Assembly: GCA_030411725.1 (NCBI GenBank)
Contig: MU839837.1
Location: forward strand, 372,001-436,000
Origin: Echria macrotheca
Lineage: Eukaryota > Ascomycota > Sordariomycetes > Sordariales > Schizotheciaceae
Direction of reading: 5' to 3'
DNA: 64,000 nucleotides
How positions within the stretch are numbered: position 1 is the first letter of the stretch; the number at the start of each line of letters is the position of its first letter. The notes under the pieces were generated by a model. That model saw only the letters and a list, made by a program, of their open reading frames with translations. It ran no database searches and was not told the DNA's origin. The position numbers were made by a program, and so were the translations under genes. Below, piece by piece: positions 1 to 13,032 of this stretch.

Positions 1-454
1 CGCCGCCCCTCAACTTGTCGTCGGAGAGATTCGTGCCCTACGGCCTGTATCTCATTGATGATGGGCAAACGCAGTTCCTTTGGGTTGGACGCGACGCGGT
101 CCCGCAGCTGCTATTTGATGTTTTCGGCGTCGAGGATCGGACACAGCTTCACATCGGCAAGGGCTCTTTGCCCGAGCTAGAAAACGATTTCAACGAGCGG
201 ATCCGGGCAGTGATCCAGAAGAGCCGTGACCATAAATCCCGTGGTGTTGGAAGTATTATCGTGCCACATCTATATATTGTCCGCGAGGATGGCGAGCCCA
301 GCCTCAAGCTGTGGGCTCAAACACTATTGGTCGAGGACCGGGCTGATCAGGGCATGAGCTTCCACCAGTGGATGGGCAGTCTTCGGGAAAAGGTATGTCT
401 CTTGAGCTAGGCCCCGCATGACATTGCTAACAAAAAGCTCAGGTTGTGCAATAA
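1..454 (+). CDS. sec24: COPII coat subunit SEC24, C-terminal fragment
   Basis: This is the 3' end of a gene that begins before the window. Exons are 1-392 and 443-454, joined across a 50-bp intron (donor GTATGT, branch GCTAAC, acceptor CTCAG); the protein ends LREKVVQ. The visible part reads as the gelsolin-like domain of Sec24: the stretch around PYGLYLIDDGQTQFLWVGRDAVPQ, then LPELENDFNERIRAVIQ and a final helix. In the family, Sec24 is the cargo-binding adaptor of the inner COPII coat and pairs with Sec23 at ER exit sites. Without the intron the frame would add a few residues and stop at 410, so the tiny last exon of four codons is inferred from the splice signals. Cargo-binding and zinc-finger regions lie outside the window. 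Confidence 0.9.
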
Positions 455-2872
455 TGAATAGGGCGTCATTTGGTAGAACCGTTGTGTTGGAAGTAGATGC
501 CGGACAACAGATTCAAGGCTGAAGAATAACTTAAAATTACACGAACCTTTCCCGTTCAAACTCCTGTGTTGGTTTTCTTTGTTCGTTTGCTTGTGCTCAG
601 ATACGACTTGTGGTCCAGTTGGAGACCCGCTTCTGGTGAAGGTGCAATGCGGAGTACGTAAGAACAAAAAAGCCACAGCAAGGCTGATTTGCGCGGATCT
701 CGCCGCCGGTCCGGGCCGGGTTCTGAAGAGGCGGCGGCGATGCTCGCCACTCGGAGTCGGGCCGGCACACATCCACATGGCCGCTGTTGCTCGACGGGCG
801 CTCTGGAGACGCCACAGTGAACTGCGGTTTCAATGCTAGGTGAGGCTCTTGATGCTAGTCCCGTACCCAAGGCCAGGCCTCCGGAATGGGCCAAGTTGGC
901 AGATCGGATGCAGCCCTGAGCCCAGATACGGGTTTCACATTCACGGAGCCGGGCTCTGACGGACATGGAAGAGCTTTCGGCCCCCAATCCGGGCTCCCGT
1001 CATTGGCCAAGGGCCACGAGTAATCGCGGTTTCTGGTCACAAGGCGGCTAGACCCTTTTGCTGAAACCACAAACCATCGAGACACGCGCCGAGAGCGGAT
1101 GGGGAACCCACTTTCGGCCGGCGCCTAATTCGATTGCTGGTTGGCCACCCAAGCGTGTCATGCAAGCCTCGCTCTGCCCACAGCAGATGCAGTGTGATGG
1201 ATGGATGGCTCAATAGCCTTCGCGAAGCAATGAGAAGCTGTGCTTCGTCGCTGGCCTCGATGGCTTCCCTATTTTTAAAACTCGGGACTGCAGGCTCGGC
1301 ATGGGTGGGTTTGGGTGCCAGTTTGGCGTAGATGACGGGATGATGCTTCAGGAGCGACGAGACTCGACATGTCCCTTCGGAAGGTCGTCCGTGGGCACCC
1401 AAGGTGAAACGGGGCAGCTCGCCCGGAGGGGTTTGGCCAGAGCGGAGAGCGGGGCAGGCAACCCTGACAACCCCGCCTATCATCACCTGCAACCCTGGCG
1501 TTTGAAGCCATTCCGTGCGACTCCATACCACCACCAGAGCGGGACCCTGGGGGGAGCTCTATGCCCGTTCCTCTGCCCGCCGACACCCGAACCGGTTGCG
1601 CCCAACGTCCACTGAGCGCGCCCATCACAGCTCTTTAGACTAGCAGCAGCCCACCGGCTTCCTGTCATTTTGCCTGCCACTCGAGTGACCCACCCAACTT
1701 TGACCCCTCCTGCCCGTCCTCTCGCTGGATCCTCCCGCTCCCTCTCGACCATCTCCTTACTCCCAGCCTCCGTCTCACCAGTGACGGCTTTGTCTCTGTG
1801 CGAAGTCGTGGGATAGCTTCACGTCGGCAACTATATCAAAGCTGGTTGTTTTGCACCGGCAGCCTTCTGTCCTCTTCCTGCGTCGATTCTCAGCGCGCGC
1901 TCTTGCGACTTTCCGCAGCTGTCAACCCAACCTTGTTAACCCCGCCTTCCTTCGCCCGTCGACATACCACCACAGAGCGGGGCAACTGTTGCGCGTCTGT
2001 CGCAAACTCTTGCGAACACGACTTCCAGCTAGCTAGTCCGGGGTCGCGGAGTATTCAGTGCGAAGATCTCGAAAGGTATGTTGACCATATTTCTAAAAGA
2101 TGGTCGTATTTTGGTCTCGTCTTCTTTTTCCCCCAAAGCGGCCCGCCCCAGAGCAGATCATACAGGCACGATGCCTATCCGGCACTTGCGACCTGTTCGG
2201 ATGCTTCACCATCGGACGTCGCTGCGGCGCGCGCCTGGGCTCGGTCTCCTGGAAGTCCTGAGAGCTCCAGGCCTTGGTGCTTGGGCTGCTGGCCGACTGA
2301 GCAGACGAAGCGTCTGATCGCCGGGCATATCAGCCCTCCCTTCTTCTCTCTGGCCCCGTTTGCCGACGGACAAACACCTTCTGGAAGCCGCCCGCCCCCA
2401 ACATCAGCGTGCCAACCCGACTTGTCCCCGTCGCACGCCCGTGCGACTGCAAGACATCGCAATCTTGATACCTGATCGCCAGCTCGTAAAGTGAGCGTCT
2501 CTGGGCGCCTGCATACCCAGGACACTGCTCAGGATCGCGGCCCATCTGATCTGCGCGAATACTCCTGGCATCCGGGAGTGCCACCTTCGGCCCCACGGGT
2601 CCAGAAAACGAACCCGAAGCTCTCTTCATAACTAACCGCCGTCTTTCCAGTATCATCTTGGCAAACTTCAAAGTTGCGCCTCACAACACGATTTTCGGGC
2701 GAATCTTCGACAAAGTCAATCGGCGCTTTCGGATCGGTCCGCCCACGTCAGCTTTCTTTTTAAGAAGATACGTCGGCTCGGTCATCAAAGACTTGCCGGC
2801 CTAGATCGGCCCGCATTTACCACTTCCTAGCTACCGCTGCGTGCTGCTCGTTCGAGAGCTCTTCGGCCCAGC
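455..2872. other. intergenic region: SEC24 3' flank and MAP kinase promoter/leader
   Basis: No convincing gene is present. Several open frames overlap on both strands but have no recognisable domain and look like GC-driven shadows. A strongly pyrimidine-rich stretch at about 1660-1790, the usual look of a filamentous-fungal core promoter, suggests transcription of the kinase starts near 1750-1900 with a long 5' UTR. A good GTATGT donor at 2075 could start a 5' UTR intron, but its acceptor is not clear. Confidence 0.5.
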
Positions 2873-4104
2873 ATGAGCAACGCGCAGAACCGGGGCAGCG
2901 GTGCCCGCAAGATTTCTTTCAACGTCAGCGAACAGTATGATATCCAGGATGTTGTTGGTGAGGGCGCCTACGGCGTTGTCTGGTAAGTTTCCTCAGAGCG
3001 CCGTTCTTTCCATGCGTCCGGCTCCTGACAAGCTGTAATAGCTCCGCGGTCCACAAGCCCTCCGGCCAGAAGGTCGCTATCAAGAAAATTACACCTTTTG
3101 ATCACTCCATGTTCTGTCTGAGAACGCTCCGTGAGATGAAGCTTCTCCGTTATTTCAACCACGAAAACATCATCTCCATCCTCGATATCCAGAAGCCTCG
3201 AAGCTACGAGACCTTCAACGAGGTTTATCTAATTCAGGTTGGTTCAGTCCACGTTTTGTCTGCGCACGGCGCGGCTAATCCAGGAATAGGAACTCATGGA
3301 GACGGATATGCATCGAGTCATTCGTACACAGGACCTCTCGGATGACCACTGCCAATATTTCATCTACCAAACCCTGCGGGCTCTGAAGGCGATGCATTCT
3401 GCCAATGTTCTGCACCGCGATCTGAAGCCGTCCAACCTTCTGCTTAATGCCAATTGCGATCTCAAAGTCTGTGACTTTGGCCTGGCCCGTTCGGCTGCCT
3501 CACAGGAAGACAACTCCGGCTTCATGACGGAATACGTGGCCACGCGTTGGTATCGCGCTCCGGAGATCATGTTGACCTTCAAGGAGTACACCAAGGCCAT
3601 TGATGTGTGGTCGGTGGGTTGCATCCTCGCCGAGATGCTCAGCGGGAAACCCCTGTTCCCTGGAAAGGATTGTAAGTGGAAACGCATCTGCAGTTGTACC
3701 GCGCCGTCATGCTAACCGCGCCAACAGACCACCACCAGCTCACTCTCATCCTCGATGTTCTGGGAACTCCGACCATGGAGGACTACTATGGCATCAAGTC
3801 TCGAAGGGCGAGAGAGTATATCCGCTCGTTGCCCTTCAAGAAGAAGGTGCCGTTCCGGACCTTGTTCCCCAACACGTCGGAGCTGGCCCTTGACCTGCTG
3901 GAGAAACTCTTGGCCTTCAACCCTGTAAAGCGGATCACGGTGGAGGAGGCGCTCAAGCACCCTTACCTCGAGCCGTACCACGACCCTGAGGATGAGCCGA
4001 CGGCGCCGCCAATTCCCGAGGAGTTCTTCGACTTTGACAAGCACAAGGACAACCTGAGCAAGGAGCAGCTCAAGCAACTCATTTACCAGGAGATCATGAG
4101 GTAG
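2873..4104 (+). CDS. mak-2: MAP kinase of the FUS3/KSS1-PMK1 (MAK-2) class
   Basis: Exons 2873-2982, 3042-3237, 3290-3671 and 3728-4104 give a 354-residue kinase, close to the usual 352-356. Visible elements: glycine loop GEGAYG (29-34), VAIKK with catalytic Lys51, HRD (144-146), DFG (164-166) and the TEY activation motif (182-184), which places it in the ERK-like mating/filamentation class and not the TGY (HOG) class. The start is chosen because SNAQNRGSGARKISFNVSEQYD matches the family's N terminus. In other Sordariomycetes this kinase controls hyphal fusion, sexual development and, in pathogens, appressoria; it acts in cytoplasm and nucleus downstream of a Ste11/Ste7-type cascade. All three introns have canonical ends and interrupt the frame. 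Identification is very secure; the orthologue name follows Neurospora usage. Confidence 0.97.
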
Positions 4105-5118
4105 AACCGCACGAAGGAAGGTGCATCTGGGTTGATGGGAGGCTGTTCCTCCGCGTTTGCTTAAACCACCAATGTTGCGTCGGATGGGGGCAAAAGACTA
4201 AGGGGAGCTTGGACAGGGAAACAGGCCTTGAATGACATCTATGCAATTGGATTTCCAGATCCAGCCTGTATTGGGTCAATAGTGACACAACAGCCATGAT
4301 TGGGAAATCTACCAGTATCGGCCGGGAGAAGGTTTCTTTTGAGCAGCGCATACCCTTGGCTGGCGAAGCAGGTCAGAAGCGGATCAGATATTGTCGACCT
4401 GCATGGGGAATTCATTACTGTTTTGTGCACTGAATTTGGGGGGGCAGTGGGCATGATATCACGAACAAGTTTTGTTGGGAGATCAAGCTGGAGTTTTCAT
4501 GGGAGATACTATGAGTCTGTTGTTTAGAAAAATTCCGGTACCTACTTGGGGGACTTTACCGGACTGTGAATAGATCTGTGCGACTCTTCTCACGGTTCAC
4601 GCGATGGCACCCCGGACTATTTATCAGCTAGGTCCTTGGTAGTTTCGCTGTTTATAGCTTTGGCCGTTTTGTGAACAAATGGCAATGTGAACCAGAAATT
4701 CGAGATCACGAGCTCACAGCTTTGACTTGGTTCAGAAGCTCGGCTCCTTGGTTCCACAGGTGAAGAGCTACCCCACCCCCACTTTTGATAAGATCTAGCC
4801 AATCACATCCAAGAGATCAGAGCTCGTCACTGGCTTTCGTTGCAGACCCCGGAACCGCGTCTCGACGTGACGAGCAAACATCCATCCAAAATTTTGGCCA
4901 GGACTTTTCCGAGGTGGAGTGTTTTCCCACCCTCGCGGCCTCCTCCTTCTCGATTTAAGCATCATCCAGCATCACCGAGCTACCAGTATCGTAGCCAATT
5001 TTGTCCACCACCCATCTTTGCAGCGGCCAGCCATCGATCCAAATCCCACGGGCTTCCCGACGCGACAACTCGCACGAGCGAAAAGCGATCTCCAGGCGCC
5101 CCTCCGACCCGGCATGCT
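4105..5118. other. intergenic region between the MAP kinase and POM152
   Basis: This holds the kinase 3' UTR and the POM152 promoter/leader. The frame of POM152 stays open back to 4840 but has no ATG before 5119, so this part is treated as leader. No RNA gene or repeat is visible. Confidence 0.5.
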
Positions 5119-8100
5119 ATGAACGTCGGCGCCTTCCCACAGACGCCTGTGGTGGCAAGGCATAACAGGCCACCACCGGCTCCGCCAGCGAATGCCATCA
5201 ACCGTCCGGATAACCACAATAATGCTGCCCTGCCTGAAGCACCGAGGGAGAATGCCGGGCGAGGAACGAGGACGACGGGCCCGGGCCCGGTAATACCGTT
5301 AAACATCATGGAGGCACCCACGCAGCGATTCTACGCGTTTGGCATCTACGTGGCGTTGTTTGCCTGGAAGTTTTACGACTGGGCGGGGCTGGTGGAGGAG
5401 AACGCCGAGTCGTTCTGGCTGTTCCTCAAATGGATCGCTATCGACTTTGCGTTCCTCTTTGGGCTGCCCGAGATGAGGATACCGTGGCTGGAGCTGTCGC
5501 AGCCGTTTGTGGTGGCCATCTTTTTGGGTCATGCCGTCCTGAACTGGATGTTGATGTTCAACGTGGGGGTGAGTGCCGTCCTCGAGGGCTTGTGGGAGAA
5601 GCAGGATAGTGCTAACAAGACGACATAGCTTCCCTGGCAGGCCTGGATTCTCGGGTTTGTCAAGGTGTTTTACGACCGCGAGCTTGCCATCTCGGAGCAC
5701 AACGTCAAGCTGTCGAGCATCTTGCATAATCAGTCCTTGATCATGGGGCGGCAGGTCATCAATATTCTTCCGGAAGGGTAGGTCTCTGACTGCTAGGCTC
5801 ACAAACAACTTTGGCTAACTCGCCGCCTAGGTCCGCGGTGCTTAATCCGGAACAACTCCCCTTCTGCCTGGGACCGGACAACAAGTACGCGCCGATCCCC
5901 ATCTACTTCAACGCGACGACTCCCATCGAAGTCGAGATTACACGCACCGACCTGGAGACGAACCAGCAGGAGGTCATCAAACTGACTAAGTCCCAGCTCA
6001 GAGAGATCGAACGTAAGGCGAAGATCGGAACTCAGGATCCAACGCAGGCGGTAGTGCAATTCGACTTTCCCGCCAAGAAGCCTGGCGTTTATCAGCTCGG
6101 AAAAGTCCTGGATGAGTATAAGCTTCAGGTCCAGAGATTGACACCCACGACGTTCGTCGTCCAGTGTCCGCATGCCTGGGTAGCCCCGGTCACCGACTCC
6201 AGTCGCTGTATTGGAGACCTTTCCGACCTGACTCTCCAGGTATCAGGCACCCCGCCGTTGAAGGTTGTCTATGGCCGGACTATCGACAACAAAGATAGGA
6301 GTCTTCATGTTCAGAGTCTGCAGCCAGATGGATTTACTTCTCCGCTTACGACTTCGCTGCGTCCATCGGCGCTCGTGGTCCAGGATGACGAGGACATTTC
6401 GTGGGCTCGACCACAACGGATACCAGTCCCTCTCAACGAGTCCATGGTAACCGCCGGAGACTGGCAGTACTCGATTGACGAAGTCCACGATGGTTTTGGA
6501 AATGTCGTCAAGTATGCTTCTCCAGCTGACGATCCAGAGGGGAAGCCGAAGCCGAAGCACCTGGTACAGAATTTCTGGGTGAAGCAGCGGCCCCAAATCC
6601 ATCTTGAGGGCTGCGATATGCGGACTCCTCTGAAGATTGCCAAGGGCGCGTCCACGGCCCTGCCTGTTCGTTTCGATATTCCGCCCCCTGTTCCCTATGA
6701 CACTTCACACCAAATAAGCTGGCAGTTCTCACCCATCGACACTCTCACGAAAGACGGCGATCATGGTGATGTGGTCTCGACCGAGTCATACAACGCTAGG
6801 CACGCAGAGGATCGCCCAAAGATCTCGGCCCCCGGCCTGTATACGCTCAAAAAGGTGTCCGCGTCGTCATGTGAGGGTGAAGTCCAGGAACCAGCGTCGT
6901 GTTTGCTTCTCAATCCCTTGGAGCCCAAGCTCACGCTGCGTTCCGAAGATATTCCCGACACTTGCGCCGGAAACACTGTCGGCCTGAAGGTGGACCTGGA
7001 TTTGATCGGAACCCCGCCGTTCGTCGTGTGGTATGATCAGTACTCTAACGGGGAGAAGTACCCCAGCGAGAAGCTCACCATATCTGGCATGCGCTACCAG
7101 GTGGATCTCGAACCAAGGCTCGCGGGTCACCACAAGTACATTTTCACGCACATCAGTGACGCGATCTACAAGGATCAGAAACTGGTCGGGCCGGGATACG
7201 TTTTCGAGCAAGACGTCAAGCCGGCCGCAAACGCCTTCATCCAGAGCAGCCGTGCCAAGGCGAGCGCTTGTCTTGGGGATGAGGCCGAAATCGATGTTGT
7301 TCTATTTGGAGACGGACCCTTCACTTTGGACTGGGAGGTTGTATTTGAGGGCAAGAGGAAACGCGAAACAGCCTCGGGCATTGAGGAACACGGGTACCAG
7401 ATCAAAACTGCGCCACTCACCAAGGGCGGAGAGTACACAATTGCCTTGATCAGCGTTCAGGACAAGCGAGGATGCAAGACCTACCTTAAAGAGGAAAAGA
7501 AGATCTCGGTGCGGCGACAGAGCCCGAGGGCTGCGTTTGGCCAGATTGATCACAGGCGCAAGGTCATGGCTGTTGAAGGCGCGACTCAGAAACTCCCGCT
7601 CCGCCTTACTGGCGAGGGTCCTTGGAAAGTCGTGTACACTAACCTCAACGAGACCTCACCGGAGAAGAAAGTTACCACGACGTCTATCCGTAATGACAAC
7701 GGCTTCCTCGAGGTAAAGGGTCGTGGTGTGTTCGAAATTACCAGCGTCTGGGACAGCCAGTGCCCAGGCACAATAGATCCCAAGACATCGCGATTCGAAG
7801 TGGACTGGTTCCCGAAACCTGAACTCGGTATTGTCCTCACGCACAGTGTGTCGGAGGCCGATGGGAAGTATATCGTGGCTCCTGTCTGCGAAGGCGATGT
7901 GTCTGGTTTCGAGCTTAGTCTGAAGGGTGAGTTCTCCGGGAGACCCTGTTGATACTTGACTGACATCGATTTAGGAGCACCGCCATATCACGTTAACTAC
8001 GAGGTTCGGCATGATCCCTTGCAGGTAAAGGGATCGAGCCCTGCCTCGTCGAGCCGGAAGCAGCTCGACGCTCCTCTCGGCAAGGTGTCGATTCAGGCCG

Positions 8101-9098
8101 AGACAGCCAGGTCTGGGACCTACACGTACAAGTTCACTTCGCTCGCAGACAATCTCTACAACAGCGAGAAGAACTTCAAGCCAATCGTCGTCCAACAAAA
8201 GGTTAACAGGAAACCTTCGGCGGCGTTCGCGAAGCCTGGACAAACTTTCAAGTTCTGCCGAGCCGATGAGAGCGATGCCGCGGGTATTCCCGTGGTGCTC
8301 ACCGGTGTCCCTCCGTTCAATCTTGAGGTCGAGATCAAGCACAATAGCGCGGCTTCTCCGGAAATCTACCGAACGCCCCCTATTCACACCCACACGTATG
8401 ACGTGAAGATACCGAAACACCTCCTCCGGCTTGGCACCCAGTATATCCGCATTCGGGACGTTAAAGACGGGAGCAACTGTCACTCGATATCGGATCTCGG
8501 AGGTGCCTCGGTGCAGGTGCAGCTGTATGAGGCGCCCACGATTTACCCCTTGGAAACCCGCACCGACTACTGTGTTGGCGAGCGCCTGTCGTATACCCTT
8601 TCGGGGACGCCGCCATTCGAAGTCTGGTACACTTTTGATGACAAGGAGCGCAAGGCCAAGTCGCCGACGACCAACTTCCGGCGCATCGCTGAATCCCCAG
8701 GTGTCTTCTCCATCAAGACAGTATCGGACAAGGCGAGTTCGTGCCGGGCACCAGTGGATATTGTCAAAACCATCCACCCTATGCCGGCGGTCAAGATCAG
8801 CAAGGGTCAGAATGTGCAAGTGGATATCCACGAGGGCAGTGAAGTCGAGATTCTTTTCGAGTTTTGGGGGACACCGCCCTTCGAGTTTACCTACACGCGC
8901 AGCACCAATGCCCGGAAGGGGCAGAAGAGCCAAGTGCTGGAGACGAGGCACGATATCAGCCACGAGCACAGCAAGGTGATTCGGGCGAGCCAGGAGGGCA
9001 CGTACGAGGTCGTGGCGATTAAGGACAAGTTCTGCGCCTTCTCAACGATGCAGGGGGAGATCAAGGAGAAGCCCCAGAAGTTGCTAAAGTATGCGTAG
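5119..9098 (+). CDS. pom152: nuclear pore membrane protein POM152
   Basis: Exons 5119-5568, 5629-5777, 5831-7926 and 7975-9098 encode 1272 residues, a normal length for the family. A proline/asparagine-rich N terminus is followed by hydrophobic segments (FYAFGIYVALFAWKFYDWAG, then WLFLKWIAIDFAFLFGL, then VVAIFLGHAVLNWMLMFNVG) and a conserved block SEHNVKLSSILHNQSLIMG. The rest is a long array of Ig-like beta repeats, each with a GTPPF/GEGPW-type turn and paired cysteines. In the family the N terminus faces the pore and the repeats form the luminal ring around the nuclear pore complex. The start is the first ATG in a frame open further upstream. The four-exon model is supported by smooth reading across junctions (for example NVG/LPWQAWILG and ILPEG/SAVLNPEQ). 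Confidence 0.95.
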
Positions 9099-12000
9099 GA
9101 ATAGGTGGCTGTTAGAACATGGAATCATCTCGACGGGGGATAAAATGAGGAAAGGAACAATATTGGCTCTGGGGGAAATCGACGAGGATGGTGGCAAAGG
9201 GGTATCATAGCACGGCGTTTGGCAGGCAGGCTTCGATTGGTTATACCTACCCAGCACATTGTAGATACTAGGTGCGGCATAGCGATTAATTTACGATTTG
9301 GGTGTACGTCCGATTCATAGCAGTGATTGGGTGATCTTCTAGCGCTGCCGATGGCTTGAAGCGTACTTCAGGAGGGTCAGGTCTCGATATCTCGACAAAG
9401 AAGGTCGGCAGTCGGGTAGGATGTGCCCACAGGGTCGAGACTTCTGTGGCAATCTGTAAACCGTATCTTGGCTTATATAGCCCGATTGTCGGTACAGAAA
9501 GCCAAGAATAGGATACATAACGAGGTCCAGACCAGACCCCAAACCAGCCACAAGAGGAACGGGAGATCTCCGATCTCCGGATCCTTAAGATCTGGGGACC
9601 TGAAGATCCCGATGGGTAGGTACGGAGTATGTAGTGTAGTGTAGATTGGGAGAATAGGAACGGGAAAGGGAGATCAGGGTCCTCCCTCATCCTTTCATCC
9701 TCAGCTTGTTTAGTAGGGATGTATACTCTCTCTGTCTGGACCCCGACTGCATTCTAGATGGAGGAGGCACCAAAGGGGGAGGAGGGACGGATACGGATAG
9801 GGGTCCGTCCTGCTTTGCGGGTAGGATGGTCTTGGTAACTATCCGAAGTTACTTTCCGAGCTGTCGAGAATGGGGAATAGGAATTCCACTGTTTTGGGTG
9901 ATCCCAAGGCAGGTCTCTCGCAGTGGAGTTATGCCAAGTTCACAAGGGGGTTATGAAATGCTGGCTTGTGGGCTTGGGACTTGTGGGATTGCTGCTTGGG
10001 CACTGCGATTCGTTGGGGGGGTTCTTGGGGGTTCGCGGAGGGAGGTCCCGATGCCGATGCCGATGCCGAATGGGTTTCCTTATTGGTCTTTTGGTCGGTA
10101 CTCCCTTTGTCGGCTCTCTGTTTGGTTCGTGGTAGGTAACTATTTGGTAGTTTGATGGGGAGGAGCAAGGCGAGGCCGTCGGGTTAGATCTCAAAGTCTA
10201 CAGATACAGATACAGTCCACACACACGCCCTCAAGAAATGCCCGAGCTCGTCTCTTGATCCTCAAACACCACGGGAACCGCAGGAGAAATCACAGGCAGC
10301 CCACGCGCTACCAAACTCGCCGTCACATAGCCAGCGATAACCCGTAACAAAAGGGCAAAAGCTTGACTGGGCTAATAATACTCACAAGGGAAAAAACTTG
10401 GTCAGGACCCCTTCCCTTCCTTCGTCCCCTTCCATCCCCCAAATCCAACCGTCGATCACTTGCCAACCTGGGTCCTCCCACGGGCGTCTCCCCAAGCCAC
10501 CCGCTCTTCTGCGCTTGATTTTGCCCGATAATCATTTTGCGTGCTCGATTGCCGTGGAGAATAGTGTAGTGTACACTACGGAATAGAAACTGGGATATCC
10601 AGACAACATTGCGATGGCAAACTCTCAAAGTCGGAAAGTCAAACAGCAGAGTGGACCCCATCCCTCGAGCGGCTGCTTCAGGTGCCGAGTCATGGGCAAG
10701 GTTACCTAGAGGTCAGGATATCGGGTATCGGCACGGCGCACGGCGCACGGCGCTGCGTCGTCTTCTTCCGAGAGTCAAGAGTCCCCCGTGCGATTCCCGG
10801 TTTTTTTTGTTCTGTGCGGACGTATAATAGCCTGGGGAGAACGTCTTAACAGCCTGAGGCTAGGAGTACAGTACGTTTGTATACTCCGTACCGAACAAAA
10901 ACGTGCTCGCTCGCTTGCTGCCTCTCCACAGGTTCTAACGGGCATTTCTCCGAAAAATACACATTGTGTGCACCATAGGTTCTTATCCAAGCGGGATATC
11001 TCGGTTTTTAGCGTTCTGCATGGAGTGTCTGCAGGCGGCACGCACGCAGGCGGAGGGTGTGGCCGTCCGAGGAAGAGAGATACACAGTACATAGATTTAC
11101 ATTGTGTGGAGATGATGATGAAGGGGGGAGAGTGGGAACTGACACGGAGCACCTGCCATGCGCTGCCCTGCCGGCTTTCCACCTCTTCTCTCAAGCAGAA
11201 GATGCATCAGAATGTCCAATGCACGCACTGCTACACGCGAGGCTGCGGATACAGGCCGGCGACATCACACTCTGATGTGTGTGAACCCGGGAGGGAAAAG
11301 GCGGCACGAGGAGTGCGGTGGCAGGAGGAGGGGGGTGGAGTGGAGAGGGGGAGGGGTTTAATCAAAAGACGACCTGCAGACTTGATCCAACTCCGCTCTG
11401 CTCCCAAAGTTCGCCTCCACAATATTTACCGTGGCTGACGTACCTACCAATGTAGTTATAGCACTTACTCACCGTGGATGCAGCCCCCGAAGTGCGCTGC
11501 GCTCGAACTTGACACTCTGGCAATTATGCGCAGGAACAGAAAACAGAAGACAGACGACAGCTGAATACTTCCGGCAGTCGCAGGTCCAGCTCCAACAACG
11601 GGGTTAGTTACCGACTGCTTGGAATCCGGAGGTCTCGGATTGCGGCACGCAGAATGCCCCATTCCATCCACCCACCCACCGCCACTAACATCAACGGGCA
11701 GCTTCGCCGTTAGCTGCTCCGCGTCCGGACTAAGGCGCCGTTGCAGATTTTGACATTGACAGACTTGCATTGGCACGCCGTCCTTCAGTTGTCATCCATA
11801 GCTCTGTCATGACTAGCATGTAACCACAGACAAACGCGCTTGACAAGAAGATGGGAAACGCGCGAGCATCTCCCTCACGAAGAGAGAGAGTCGCAACGCG
11901 GCTGGAAGAGGCGGGGATGCGGGCCCCGGTCTGCCAGGCCATCCCAGATCTCCCCGTGCTCCCCTTCCAGGGGGTCTTCCCTGCCCAACCAGTGGCCACA

Positions 12001-13032
12001 AAACGCCACTCCCAGCAGAGATCGACGCCTCTCGCCAGAAAGAGCCTCCACAAAAAATCGGCGACAGCCACTGGGCGGTTCGACACCCAATTCGCAATGT
12101 GACCGCTGTGCCGACGGGAATCATAGACGGACGATCGCAAAGTTGGGCCATTTGCTGTCTTCTCCGCCCACCCCAACCCCATTCCCCCATTCGCCGTGCT
12201 CCTCCCACCCATATTGTCTGCCAACCTTGTTCCACCCAGCCGGTTGCTGCTGCACTACTGCTGCCGAGACGGTACAGCTAAAACCAACCAAGGTAAGGCA
12301 GGCAAGACAAGCTGGGCTGCTGGTGTCGACGCAACCCGTTTCTCCTCACTGCGCCTGCGACCTGCGACCTCGCGACCGAAACGAGGCTTCGTTCTTCCAT
12401 TCCCACCTCCTCCGCACTCGAGGACGACGACTCGAAGGAAATTGCCGGATTCTCTCAGGGTGAACGTGGATGACGTCGGATTCGTCACACCAACTCGAAC
12501 TTCCCCTCCCTCTTCGACCGTCAAAGCCATCTCAATTCCGCGCCGCGGCCGTCCCGCCGGCAGCCAACAACCTGCCATCCGCGCTGCAAGACACCGGGCC
12601 TCCGAGTACTTAGCATCAGTCGCGACGCGATCGAGATCGGATCTCCTGATACTCGCGATTCTAGCCCCTGGTTTCCGAACAACGGCGATGGACACAAAGA
12701 CAGCCGGCAGCCCCCCTTGAACGCAGCGAAGATCGAGCGACAACGACGTTATCTTTTGAAAGACTGGTTACAGCCCAAGTTATTTTCCGCGCCGTCCCGC
12801 CGCATTACGTCGCGACCCGCCCTTCTCTTCGGCGCGCTTGATCCATTGACGAGGCAGGACATTGAGTGGAGGAATAGGAATCAACCAGTATTCGGTTGCC
12901 AGATCCAGTCAAATACCAGGGGAATGCCAACGGTTTGATACGGAACGACTCGCGTGCTGGCATCGGCGATATTGTTGGAATTGGTCCGGTCGAGCTTTAG
13001 TGTTCGCCCTTGTTATCATCATCGTTGCCAAA
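9099..13032. other. long intergenic region and probable long leader of SKN7
   Basis: No recognisable protein gene lies in this 3.9-kb stretch. It contains G-rich DNA around 10013-10045, a short CGATGC tandem at about 10050-10068, and pyrimidine-rich stretches from 12180 onward that probably hold the SKN7 transcription start. Open frames of 60-207 codons on both strands overlap each other and have arginine/proline-rich shadow composition. Confidence 0.5.
12688..12720 (+). promoter_or_regulatory. possible short upstream ORF in the SKN7 leader
   Basis: An ATG followed by nine codons and a TGA stop lies 345 bp upstream of the SKN7 start codon. If the transcript starts upstream, as the CT-rich stretch before 12690 suggests, ribosomes would meet this frame first. 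There is no evidence here that it is translated. Confidence 0.3.

Noticed and set aside
1798..2475. 225-codon plus-strand frame upstream of the MAP kinase
   Set aside because: Ser/Arg/Pro-rich, no motif, non-ATG start, overlapped by equally long frames on the other strand; more likely promoter and leader.
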